Assembly: GCF_001628715.1 (NCBI RefSeq)
Contig: NZ_CP011120.1
Coordinates: forward strand, 372,001 to 436,000
Reading direction: 5' to 3'
DNA: 64,000 nucleotides
Source of the DNA: Acetobacter oryzifermentans
GTDB lineage: Bacteria; Pseudomonadota; Alphaproteobacteria; Acetobacterales; Acetobacteraceae
Shown here: piece after piece, positions 48,494 through 58,300 of the stretch
Numbering within the stretch: position 1 is the stretch's first letter
Layout of the letters: each line of letters opens with the position of its first letter
Made by a program: the position numbers and the translations under genes
Notes under the pieces: model-generated
What the model saw: the letters and a program-made list of their open reading frames with translations, nothing else
Database searches by the model: none
What the model was told of the DNA's origin: nothing

Positions 48494-50233
48494 TTAAGCG
48501 GAACGTTTCTGCATCTCAGAACCTGTTTCTGATGGAAGCAGATAAGGGCCTGCCGCACGCAGTGTTATGGAGAGAATACCCATTTCACCACGGGCTAGAT
48601 GATTACCAAGAGGAAGTTTGGCATTGCCATTCGTCCAGGCACAATCTGTCCAATCGGTATCATGCCAACCTTCGGGCTTTTGGGCTTGAAGATGAGACGT
48701 GATATCGAAATGCTGGTTGGCGCACTGTAAACGCACATCTGTAACAGCAACACCCATATAACGGCGATCATCTACAAATGGGCCAATCACATCAGATGGA
48801 CGGCTGGCGCGAGAAACAATACGCACTGATTGTGTATCAGATGGTAGCATAAAGCTATACTGATGCGCTGTTTTGCGCATTGGCCATACAATAGTGCCTG
48901 TGTTTGTTACTAAGTGTAAGTCTGGATCATGGGTGAGTTCCATACCTTCTGTTGAGGTATGAGCACCGATGATACTATTTTCACGGCGTTCAATGGCATG
49001 ATAGAGAGGCTCCACAAAGGATCGCTCAACACCCAGAGGCGCACAGGCATCATCTTCCCAGTTTTTAACCGAACCAAACAAGGTAATGACCTTACCTTCC
49101 TGACGAAAAGAAGAACGATTTCCTGTATCTAGATAGCTTTCTGTGAGCGCCCCATCAGCGGTGATTACGGAATGCTGTTCTGTTTCCACGTGATAGTAAT
49201 CGTAAGAGGTGATGGATTTATCATAAAAAATCGATACACCGTTTACCAGCATACGAGCTGGCACAAATCTATCTTTCAAAAACAGGCAATGTTCCGGAGT
49301 GATAAGCATATCCTTGTAAGGCACGCCGTCGGCAATGGCTCCCTTTAGAATACGAACGGGCCAACCCGCTTCGTCATCATGAAGTTCTGGCCGTACAACA
49401 GCACGGGCTTTGCCTACCCAGACAACTTTACGTACAATATTTTTGTTATTTTTCCAGTCAAAGGTAATAACTTCATCACCAATCTGGATATTTTCAACTG
49501 CCACATCACCATCACATGTGCGGATCATGCTTCCGGGAAGGAAGCAGTTTAATGTGCCAGCATCACTTTGCCAAGTGATTTTTGTTACATCCGCACCTGG
49601 TGCCATTGTAAGCGTAGGAATAAGAACTTTATCTGCCGTTTCATCATATACTTCAAATAGAGAGCCTGTGCTGTCAGGATTATCTTTTATGTAAACACTA
49701 TGCTGGGTGCTCTCATCACTTACAAGAGATCCAAAGGTTATTGAATCATAACTAGAAAAATTGAGAACACTTGAAGGTGCATCCAGCCCTGTTAGATACA
49801 GTGAGTTCGCATATACACCATCGTTTGTTGGTGAAAATGAGATGGGTGTAGACACATTGCCTTGAAGAGTAGTGCCTTGGGCAATCAAAATTGTTCCACC
49901 AGAAATATTTCCAGAAGAAATCAAATATGTCCCATTAACAGTCGTTACAGCATCTGGAGGAACTGTAACATCACCATTTACGATTAAATTTGTTCTTCGA
50001 TATTGGGCATTTCGTGATCCATTTAGCGATACATCCCCATCCCCATTAATCGTTAAACTCGCAATGGTAGATGACCCTCCACTAGGCAGAGTAATGGAGA
50101 GAGAATCACCTATTACGCCTGAATTAATGACAACATCTGATGATGCTGTAGGAACACCATTATCCCAATTATTAGCATCATTCCAATTGCTGTTTCCTGC
50201 GGCGCCAGTCCACGTATCTGTTGTGTTAGCCAT
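48494..50233 (-). CDS. Hint-domain adhesin-like protein (short type)
   Basis: 579 residues. No signal peptide. Residues 5-35 (DTWTGAAGNSNWNDANNWDN, GVPTASSDVVI) are the W-x-G-x-x-x-(N)-W motif that opens bacterial surface proteins of beta-helix type. Residues 36-229 are beta-rich. The Hint domain starts at Cys230 (CFLPGSMIRTCDG), with ITPEHCLFL and YYHVETEQHSVI as later blocks, like Hedgehog autoprocessing domains. The C-terminal 200 residues match those of the divergent 926-residue protein. AAAGGATATATT precedes the ATG. A single gene, divergent from the PKS locus. Confidence 0.82.
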   Translation of the reverse strand: MANTTDTWTGAAGNSNWNDANNWDNGVPTASSDVVINSGVIGDSLSITLPSGGSSTIASLTINGDGDVSLNGSRNAQYRRTNLIVNGDVTVPPDAVTTVNGTYLISSGNISGGTILIAQGTTLQGNVSTPISFSPTNDGVYANSLYLTGLDAPSSVLNFSSYDSITFGSLVSDESTQHSVYIKDNPDSTGSLFEVYDETADKVLIPTLTMAPGADVTKITWQSDAGTLNCFLPGSMIRTCDGDVAVENIQIGDEVITFDWKNNKNIVRKVVWVGKARAVVRPELHDDEAGWPVRILKGAIADGVPYKDMLITPEHCLFLKDRFVPARMLVNGVSIFYDKSITSYDYYHVETEQHSVITADGALTESYLDTGNRSSFRQEGKVITLFGSVKNWEDDACAPLGVERSFVEPLYHAIERRENSIIGAHTSTEGMELTHDPDLHLVTNTGTIVWPMRKTAHQYSFMLPSDTQSVRIVSRASRPSDVIGPFVDDRRYMGVAVTDVRLQCANQHFDITSHLQAQKPEGWHDTDWTDCAWTNGNAKLPLGNHLARGEMGILSITLRAAGPYLLPSETGSEMQKRSA

Positions 50234-50734
50234 AATATATCCTTTCCCAAAAGACCTGTTCTAGGATTAAACATGTACTCAAAGAATTAACAACAAAAAA
50301 ATGTTATCTCAAACAAAACAATTCAAAATTAAATATGTCAGGGGTAAGCGCTCAATAAGAATCCTTTTGGAAATTCATGAAGAGGTGTGTTTTTCCGCGA
50401 AGCGCGTGTGCCTTTGCTAGGATCTATGCTCTGCTGAATATGGTGCGTTTGATCATCTTTAATCGACTGTTTGATCTGTGACGTTTTCTTCCTGTTTCTG
50501 GAGTGGGGTGAGTAAAAAAGATTCTCTCTAGTCGCGAAGGTCATGTCGGTGGAACGGCTATGGATAACCATCTGTTTACCGAAGTTATGCTGTCCCGAGG
50601 TCTTCATCGCTGATTAGGTTTATGATGCAGATTTACCTATGAAAAATTTGAAAACCGGCGGATCACATGGGTTATTCCCCACAGAAAACCGTATCTATTC
50701 ATGAACAATTCGTTGTTTAATTTATAAAAAATGA

Positions 50735-50815
50735 AACATCATCGAACGACTCTTCGCCAGACTGAAGCACATCAGAGGCATTGCAACTCGTCTCCGCTGT
50801 CATCGAGCTAACTGA
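50735..50815 (+). pseudogene. IS5-family transposase C-terminal remnant
   Basis: The plus strand reads NIIERLFARLKHIRGIATRL, then RCHRAN and TGA. N-(L/I)-IER-x-F-x-(R/K)-LK-x-x-R-x-IATR is the C-terminal signature of IS5-family DDE transposases. Nothing upstream continues it. It lies in the 740-base gap 50234-50973; the rest of that gap holds a long minus-strand frame at 50338-50607 that I could not recognise. Confidence 0.6.
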
Positions 50816-50898
50816 CGATATGTTCTTGAGATACCAAAATATTTCACCATAAAATATCAAACAAGATTATAAAGTTTGTATTTACCAAATAATAATAG

Positions 50899-50912
50899 TT
50901 GATCAACGTCAA
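50899..50912 (+). promoter_or_regulatory. FNR/CRP-family box before the Hint-PKS operon
   Basis: TTGAT-CAAC-GTCAA, nine of ten matches to TTGAT-N4-ATCAA, 61 bases before ATG 50974. It overlaps the perfect palindrome GTTGATCAAC (50898-50907). A position upstream of the start would suit activation under oxygen limitation. Candidate only. Confidence 0.4.
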
Positions 50913-50973
50913 ACATAATATGTAGAGTAAAAATTGAGATTCTTATTAATTTTAAGAGAAGGGTAAGAGGAAA

Positions 50974-53754
50974 ATGTCTGATCAAGATGGCCTTTTATAT
51001 AGCAGTTATAATTCAGGGTTTAAGGCATATACCCAGAATAGGGGTACGCTTTCCAATGGAGCAACAGCATCAGGTACTGTAAGTGGCGGTACAGCTTATC
51101 TGCAAGTTCTTGGAACACAGAATACTATTACTTCCGCAACAGCAGATTATATGGGGGTTTTGTTAGCCTCTAATGGTGGCGTTATTAATAATGCCAATCT
51201 TCTTTCTGGAGGTGCTGCCGTTGCTGCTGGAAATGGGACTTTAAGCGGTGCTGTTGTGTCATCTGGTGGCGGTATTGAAGTCACGCAGAACGGGACGGTC
51301 ATAGATCCGACAGTTCTTGCTGGTGGCGTGGTCGCTGCGGGTGATTTTACGGCTAAAGGGCAAACATTTCCTGCAGGCGGTACAATTTCTGGCGGAACCT
51401 TCGCATTTGATTCGACGGAAATGATCAGAAACGGGAGTGCTGTTGGAGGTAAATTTGATGGCACCCAGCTTGTTTTGTCTGGTGGTACAGCAACAAATGG
51501 GTTGTTTGATGCTGGGTCTACTCAGATTGTAGGCGGGTATCTTTATTCTGCCGCAGATAGCAGTGGCGGCACAACTATTGCGGTAGGAAATGTCCAATCT
51601 AATGCCAATTGGGTGGCTCAAAGTGGCGCAATAGCAAATGGCGCAACCATTAATGCTGGAGCAAATGCTTATATCCTTCACGGCGGTGTTGCTTCTGGCG
51701 GTACTGTTGCTGGTGTTGAGCATGTTGAATCTGGTGGCACAACTATTGGTGTGCTTGTAAGTGGCGGCACAGAAATTGTTGATAGTGGTGGTTTAACATC
51801 ACAAACAACTATTGAATCTGGTGGCACCGAACTTGTGAATGTTGGCGGCAGTGCTGTTAATACTACTATCGCAGATGGTGGTTTGCTGGATATTGATGGC
51901 GGCACGGCAACTTCTTCCATTCTGACGGGAAGCAATTCCCAAATGCTTGTGGAAAGTGGTGGTTCGGCCGTTTATACGAGTGCGCTATCAGGCGGCACAA
52001 TTACAGATAATAATGGTAATCTTATAAGCGCTTGGGTAGAAAATGGTGCTGTCGTAAATATTGAAAATAGCGGATACGCTTCAGCTATAAATCTGATTTC
52101 TGGTGGTATTGGGCATGTAAGCAGCGGTGGTACAGTGCTGGGTGCCAATATTAATGCTGGCTCTATCATGGATGTGAGCAGCAGCCTGGTATCTGGTGCC
52201 GTTGTAAGCGGTAATCACTCAGAATTGCAGGCCAATGCTGGTGCGCTCATTGAAGATGCTGTTGTTAATTCGTATGGCGTCATCAATGTCAGCAACGGAG
52301 CTGTGCTGAGTGGCATAACTGTTTCTGCCGGTGGTTCTGCAAATCTGCTAGATGGTTCCATTCTTTCTGGAACTATGTTGCTAGCCAATGGTGGTTTTGC
52401 AACTATTACCACCGCCACAGGTGGCGCAGTTGACTTGCAGGGCAATACCAATGTCGGTTTGGTAATTTCGGGAACAGGCAATCCAACTACCGTTATCAGT
52501 GGGTTCTCTGGAACGGCTGCAGGTAATTCGGATGGGATTACATTGGCTGGTGTGAAGGCAGCCGATATTGTTCATGTAGATTACCCAGATGCTAATCATG
52601 TAACTTTCACACTGGCTGATAAGTCAGAAGTTACGTTGAACATTATTGGTGTTGGAAATTTTGGTTACAGTCTGGAAACAGACGGCAATGGTGATCTTAT
52701 TTATGAAGTGTGCTTCCTTGCCGGATCAATGGTTGCCACGCCTGATGGGGAACGAGCTGTTGAAACAATGCAGGTTGGCGATCTGGTAACCGCATACGAT
52801 TGGCAGAAGAACACTTACGTTAATCGTCCTGTTGTTTGGGTTGGAAGAAAGCATAAGCAGGTAAAACAGGGTGTGCCTGTTGACTTGGCTGGTTATCCAG
52901 TACGTGTCTGTGCAAATGCGATTGCAGATGGCGTTCCTTATAAAGATCTGTTGGTCACGCCAGAACATTGCTTGTTCTTTGATGGAAAGTTCATTCCAGC
53001 ACGTATGTTGGTAAATGGGCAAAGCATCATTTATGACATAAACATTTCTTCGTATGACTACTATCATGTGGAAACAGAAGAACATTCTGTTCTTACTGTA
53101 GATGGTATCTATACAGAAAGTTATCTGGATACCGGAAATCGCCGTACATTCCGTCAGGATGGTAATCTTGCTGTCATTCGCAACACGCAGCGTAGTTGGG
53201 AAAATGATGCAGCTGCACCGCTTGTCGTGGCGCGGGACGTTGTGGAACCTCTCTATAATAAAGTTGTTTCACGATGTGACAGCCTTCCTTCAAAGCAGCA
53301 GACGTTTACGAATGATCCGTGCCTTCATTTAGAAACGGAAACTGGTGCACATATTTGGCCAATTTCTGCCAAAGACAATGTATATACCTTCATGTTGTCA
53401 TCCAGAATTACCCGGGTGAATATTGTTTCCAGAACGCAGCGACCATCTGACACTATCGGTCCTTTTGTGGATGACCGTCGCCATCTGGGTGTGTTGATTG
53501 GGAATATGCATTTGGGTAGTGTGAAGCAGACACGCAACCTAAATGTGCATCTACAAGATACTCCGCTGATCGGTTGGAATGATTATGAACATACCGATAG
53601 TCGCTGGACAGATGGGTGTGCAGAGCTTGTTCTCCCAGAAGAAGGTAAAGGTGGCTTTAGAATACTGAGCATTGGAGTGCTGTCCGCAGGTCCGTATCTT
53701 CTTGCTGATGATATGGAAAATTCTGTTGATCAAGCATTTAAAAAGCTCGCCTGA
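50974..53754 (+). CDS. Hint-domain adhesin with strand-loop-strand repeats
   Basis: 926 residues. Residues 20-500 are degenerate repeats of about 15-20 residues with the pattern (V/I)-x-(S/A)-GG-x-x-x-x-(T/A), like AIDA-type autotransporter passengers (VSSGGGIEVTQNGTVIDPTV; VLVSGGTEIVDSGGLTSQT), which are targets of autotransporter heptosyltransferases. Hint domain from Cys580 (CFLAGSMVATPDGERAVETM), with T662-x-x-H665 and HVETEEH at 698-704. The C-terminal 190 residues are shared with the 579-residue neighbour. There is no translocator barrel and no signal peptide. It is probably exported by a type I or other Sec-independent route. AGAAGGG-type site at 50958-50964. Confidence 0.85.
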   Translation: MSDQDGLLYSSYNSGFKAYTQNRGTLSNGATASGTVSGGTAYLQVLGTQNTITSATADYMGVLLASNGGVINNANLLSGGAAVAAGNGTLSGAVVSSGGGIEVTQNGTVIDPTVLAGGVVAAGDFTAKGQTFPAGGTISGGTFAFDSTEMIRNGSAVGGKFDGTQLVLSGGTATNGLFDAGSTQIVGGYLYSAADSSGGTTIAVGNVQSNANWVAQSGAIANGATINAGANAYILHGGVASGGTVAGVEHVESGGTTIGVLVSGGTEIVDSGGLTSQTTIESGGTELVNVGGSAVNTTIADGGLLDIDGGTATSSILTGSNSQMLVESGGSAVYTSALSGGTITDNNGNLISAWVENGAVVNIENSGYASAINLISGGIGHVSSGGTVLGANINAGSIMDVSSSLVSGAVVSGNHSELQANAGALIEDAVVNSYGVINVSNGAVLSGITVSAGGSANLLDGSILSGTMLLANGGFATITTATGGAVDLQGNTNVGLVISGTGNPTTVISGFSGTAAGNSDGITLAGVKAADIVHVDYPDANHVTFTLADKSEVTLNIIGVGNFGYSLETDGNGDLIYEVCFLAGSMVATPDGERAVETMQVGDLVTAYDWQKNTYVNRPVVWVGRKHKQVKQGVPVDLAGYPVRVCANAIADGVPYKDLLVTPEHCLFFDGKFIPARMLVNGQSIIYDINISSYDYYHVETEEHSVLTVDGIYTESYLDTGNRRTFRQDGNLAVIRNTQRSWENDAAAPLVVARDVVEPLYNKVVSRCDSLPSKQQTFTNDPCLHLETETGAHIWPISAKDNVYTFMLSSRITRVNIVSRTQRPSDTIGPFVDDRRHLGVLIGNMHLGSVKQTRNLNVHLQDTPLIGWNDYEHTDSRWTDGCAELVLPEEGKGGFRILSIGVLSAGPYLLADDMENSVDQAFKKLA

Positions 53755-53776
53755 AGCTTAGCTTCTGGGTAGTTTG

Positions 53777-53816
53777 AAAGTCTCTCGTTGTACAAAAATG
53801 TATAACGGGAGACTTT
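53777..53816 (+). terminator. 17-bp hairpin between the Hint gene and the lipid-synthesis genes
   Basis: AAAGTCTCTCGTTGTAC (53777-53793) pairs fully with 53800-53816 (two G-U), loop AAAAAT, followed by CTTGTTT. Strong terminator; the downstream genes then need read-through or their own promoter, giving much less of the enzymes than of the adhesin. Confidence 0.8.
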
Positions 53817-53840
53817 CTTGTTTAAGGATCGAAGAGCCTG

Positions 53841-55307
53841 ATGTTTGAAGAGTTTTTGCTACAATCTCACAAATCCTTTGACGACAAGCATGTTTTGTTC
53901 GAAGGGTTTTCTCGCTCTTGGCGTATGAGAGAGTTTCTGGTAGATGTTAAAAAAGTAGCACATGCTCTTGCTGGGATAAGAGAACAGGCACCTAGTATTG
54001 TTGGCATTAAATGCCGTAATTTTTATCACCATTGGTTGGTTATATTCGCTCTTGATCAATTAGGAATAGCATCAGCGTCGCTCCCTAATGATACAGGGGT
54101 TACTTTTCATGAAAATTTTAATATTATTCAGCCTGATTTGATGCTGTGTGATGAAGTGTTGTCAGCGTATCGGGTGAAAAATATTCTTATTAATGAGAGG
54201 TGGTTTTCTGATATTCTTTCCAAGGGAGGAGTTTTTTTAGATAGAGATAAAAATACATCTTTTGCACGTGTATCTGTTGCTTCAGGAACAGGCGTTACCG
54301 CTGAAAAAATCGGTGCTACTGCAGAATATATAATCCAAAATATAAACAATATTCTACACTCAAATTTATTATCATTTTCCCACAAAAAAGGGGAAAAAAA
54401 GCCACAACTTATTTCTTGTATTGGGTTTGATATTTTAACCGGTTTTCAAATTATCATGGCAGCGATGGTTGCTGGTGTAACGGTTGAAATAACAGATCGC
54501 ACACATATAGCAGCTGTTTTGGCTAGAAACACGCCGTTAGTATTGATCTTATCTCCTTTGCATCTTGAGTATGTCATTGGAATTTTATCTCCACTTTCTA
54601 CTGCACGCGATAATCTGAATATTATTATCGTTGGTGGTAGCTTACCCGAGCAATTGCGGAAGATAACAACACAAAAATTAACAAAAAAAATTCATGTTGT
54701 TTATGGAACAGAGGAAACTGGCTTAGTCGCTGTTCAAAACGATAAATTAGATTGGAGCATGAATAGTGTTGGTTCTGTCTTGCCATGGGTGGAGGTGGAA
54801 GTTGTTGATGAAAATGGACATATTTTGGCTGAGGGACAAGAAGGAAGTGTTCGGATAAAAAGTAGTTCTGTTTTGCCGCCCCAGTTTTTTTTAGGACCTA
54901 AAGCGGGAGAAAAGTTTCAAAATGGTTGGTTTTATCCTGGAGATAGAGGGTATTTGAAATCTTCCAATAGAGAGTTGTTTATAACAGGACGTTATGATGA
55001 TCTTGTTTCTTTTGGTGGAGACAAATTTGATCTGCGTCTTTTGGATGATATTGTAAAATCTTTCTCTCCTATAATTGATGGTAGTGTTTTTCCTGTTCCA
55101 GATCAGAATGGTATTCTGAAGCCCTATGTCGCTGTTGTTTGTGAAGATAACTTCGATGGAGATGAGCTTTCACGAAAAATGCATGCAAAATATGAGAATC
55201 TTCCGAGTATTACGTTAATATGGGTTAATGAAATTCCTCGTTTGTCGGATGGGCGCCCTAATAGGAAACTAATGACAGACAGTATATCAGAGACATTAAA
55301 AAAGTAA
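53841..55307 (+). CDS. adenylate-forming (AMP-binding) enzyme, divergent
   Basis: 488 residues of the ANL superfamily, which activates acids as acyl-AMP. The core motifs are in order but degenerate: P-loop VASGTGVTAEKIG (usual TSGTTG-x-PK), A5 VVYGTEETGLV, A7 WFYPGDRGYLK, A8 ITGRYDDLVSFGGDKF, A10 RLSDGRPNRKLM with the terminal Lys. The N-terminal domain is short and lacks the usual A1-A2 features. It opens the operon before the PKS, 36 bases away. Substrate unknown; it may be an acyl-CoA or acyl-ACP ligase for a PKS starter or the product. Confidence 0.72.
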   Translation: MFEEFLLQSHKSFDDKHVLFEGFSRSWRMREFLVDVKKVAHALAGIREQAPSIVGIKCRNFYHHWLVIFALDQLGIASASLPNDTGVTFHENFNIIQPDLMLCDEVLSAYRVKNILINERWFSDILSKGGVFLDRDKNTSFARVSVASGTGVTAEKIGATAEYIIQNINNILHSNLLSFSHKKGEKKPQLISCIGFDILTGFQIIMAAMVAGVTVEITDRTHIAAVLARNTPLVLILSPLHLEYVIGILSPLSTARDNLNIIIVGGSLPEQLRKITTQKLTKKIHVVYGTEETGLVAVQNDKLDWSMNSVGSVLPWVEVEVVDENGHILAEGQEGSVRIKSSSVLPPQFFLGPKAGEKFQNGWFYPGDRGYLKSSNRELFITGRYDDLVSFGGDKFDLRLLDDIVKSFSPIIDGSVFPVPDQNGILKPYVAVVCEDNFDGDELSRKMHAKYENLPSITLIWVNEIPRLSDGRPNRKLMTDSISETLKK

Positions 55308-55343
55308 TTCTGTATAAAAATATTACTTTTAGGGTATTGAAAA

Positions 55344-58300
55344 ATGAAAGCGCAGCAGGAATTCGCAATTATTTCTACGGGACTCCGTTTCCCAAAAAAT
55401 ATCTGCTCTTTGCAGGAGTTCTGGAAATTTCTATGCGAGCAAGGAGATGCAACGCAGGAAGTTCCTGCTGACCGCTGGGATATTAAAAGATTTTTTGATG
55501 CTGATTATGATACGCCCGGAAAATCATATATGCGTCGAGGAGCTTTTCTTGAGCAGGCACTAGGGTATTTTGAACCACGCGTTTTTAGTATTTCCCCGCG
55601 TGAAGCAGCCTTAATGGATCCTCAGCAACGTCTGCTGCTTGAGGTTTGTTGGGAAGCCTTTGAACGTGCCCGTATTGTTCCGTCTAATCTGCGCGGCAAA
55701 AATGTAGGCGTTTTTATAGGGTCTTTTTCTCTGGACTGGCTGGTAAGTTGTGGCAGCCCTTTTAACAGAAGTGCGATCAAAGATCATTTTTCGACAACAG
55801 CGGCTTCAGCCACAATGTTATCCGCGCGCTTGGCGCATGTTTTCGGATTGCGTGGTCCTTGCCTGACACTAGATACAGCTTGTTCATCTTCCATGGTCGC
55901 CATTCATAATGCCTGTTTATCTCTAGCAGCACATGACTGTGATATGGCTGTGGCTGGCGGTGTTAATTATATGGTGAACCCACAAGCCGCTATGCCCATG
56001 TCAAAAGGACATTTCTTGGCTAAGGATGGGCGTTCAAAAAGTTTTGATGAAAAAGCAGATGGTTATGGCCGAGGGGAAGGAGCCGGTATCCTTCTTATTA
56101 AGCGGCTAGAGGATGCTCTTGAAGCGAAAGATCCAATATTAGCTGTAATTTCTGCAAGCGGTGTTAATCATGATGGAGGAGAAACATCCTTAACGCTTCC
56201 CAATGGTAAAGCGCAGAAAGAACTGATTGAAAGCGTAATTGCAAAGGCAAAAATTGCTCCAGATCAGATTGATTACGTGGAGGCTCATGGAACAGGAACA
56301 CCTGTTGGAGACCCCATAGAAACGTTTGCAATCTCTCAGGCTATTGCTTCTAAAAGGAGCATAGACCAGCCTCTTGTTATAGGAGCTGTTAAGGCGAATA
56401 TAGGCCATTTAGAAGCATCAGCTGGTGTGGCGGGTATAATGAAGGTTATTACCTGTTTGCAAAATAGGCTTGTACCATCTCAAGCTAACCTAAAAAATAT
56501 AAATCCAAATATAAAAGAAAAAGAGTGGAATTTAAAAATACCTATGGAGAAAGAAATTTCTCTCTCCAATAAAGAAGTTTTATATGCAGGTGTCAATTCT
56601 TTTGGATATGGTGGCACAAATTCCATAGCCATTATTAGAAGTTTATCTGATGAAGAACGGAATGCTGTATGTGATGTAGAAAAATGTGAACTACCTATTC
56701 TTAAAAAACATTTATTGTTTTTATCCTCTCCAAGTGAGGGAGGATTGCATTTATCGGCAGAAGCTTATGCAAAATATTTATCTGAAAATGACTCTGTCGA
56801 ACTTTCCGACATTTGTTATTCTGTTGCTCAGACAAGAACAGTTTTTCAATACAGACATATTTTTATGGGCGAGACGCATCAGGAATTATTAGAAAATATT
56901 TGTAAATTTGTTAAAAATAAAGAAAATATAAAATTAGAAAAATCATCAATTTTACAAAAAAATGGGCCTGTTTTAGTTTTTTCTGGAATGGGTTCTCAGT
57001 GGGATGGAATGGTCAGCAGTATTTGTTCAGAACTGCGGCCAAGTGTGAAAAAAATAATTAATCAGTTCGATGATTTTTTTAAGCAAAAATCAGGATGGTC
57101 TTTGCTTGCTAAATTAACTGATGAAAATATTAATATCCATAAGACTGAAATTGCACAACCTGCAATATGCTTAGTACAAATTGCAATATGGGAAAGTCTA
57201 AAACTCTGCGGTGTTCAGCCCTCAGCTGTTGTTGGGCATAGTGTAGGAGAAGTCGCAGCCGCTTATTGTGCCGGTGCGCTAAGCTTACAGGATACAGCTG
57301 AAATTATTTATATCCGCAGTCAATTACAAGGGCGTTTATCCGGACAGGGCATGATGCTTGCTGTTGGGTGTAATCGTAATGATGTTGAAAAGTTTATAAA
57401 GCAAGAAAAACTACATGTTTCTTTAGCTGCAATTAATAGTTCATCATCATGCACAGTATCTGGCAACAAGAATGACCTTGAGAAAATAGAAGTATTTTAT
57501 AAAAATAAAGGTGTTTTTGTAAGATTTTTGAAAGTTGATGTTCCATATCATAGTTACGCGATGGAACAAATACGAGAAGATATGCTCTCAGACCTTTCTG
57601 ATATTAAGCCTTGTTCACCTATATTGCCAATATATTCAACAGTGACAGGTGACGCTTGGGAGAATGAGATGAGTCATGACGCATCTTATTGGTACCTAAA
57701 TGCGCGGCAGCCTGTTGAATTCAAAAATGCAATACAAGCTATTCTTAATAATAATATAAGTCAGATTTTTCTAGAAATTGGTCCACATTCTGTTCTTTCT
57801 CCATCATTAAAAGACATATCCTCTGAATCAGATAAAGAAATAAAAACTGTCTACTCAGGGAGAAGAAATAATACACCTTCCAACTGGCTGGAAATGTGTC
57901 TTGCACGTTTAGCTGTGGCTGGGTGTTGTCTGAATTGGAAATTACTGACTGGAGGAGTGCTTGTTGATCTTCCGACTTATCGTTGGAATAGAGAGTTTTT
58001 CTGGTCAGAATGTCTGGAAGGGCGTGAAGATCGCTTAGGGGCAAATATACACCCAATCCTAGGCGCAGCTTTGAGAGCACCTTACCCGGCATGGCAGGCT
58101 ATGGTAAATGTTAATTACATGACATGGTTAGATGATCATGTAATCGAAGGTCATGTTGTTTTTCCCGGCGCAGCATATATTGAAGGAGCTTTGGCATTAG
58201 GTTTTGTTTTGAAAGAAAGAGAAGGGATATTGCTACAGAATTTTAATATTTCTTCTCCGTTAATTATTGAAAGAGGCAAAGAATTTGAAATTGAATGGAT

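Noticed and set aside
50338..50607. 89-residue minus-strand frame beginning MKTSGQHNFGKQ
   Set aside because: No family resemblance, His/Ser/Lys-rich throughout, no clear ribosome site, and it lies in a gap with transposase debris. It may be a relic but I cannot support a gene.
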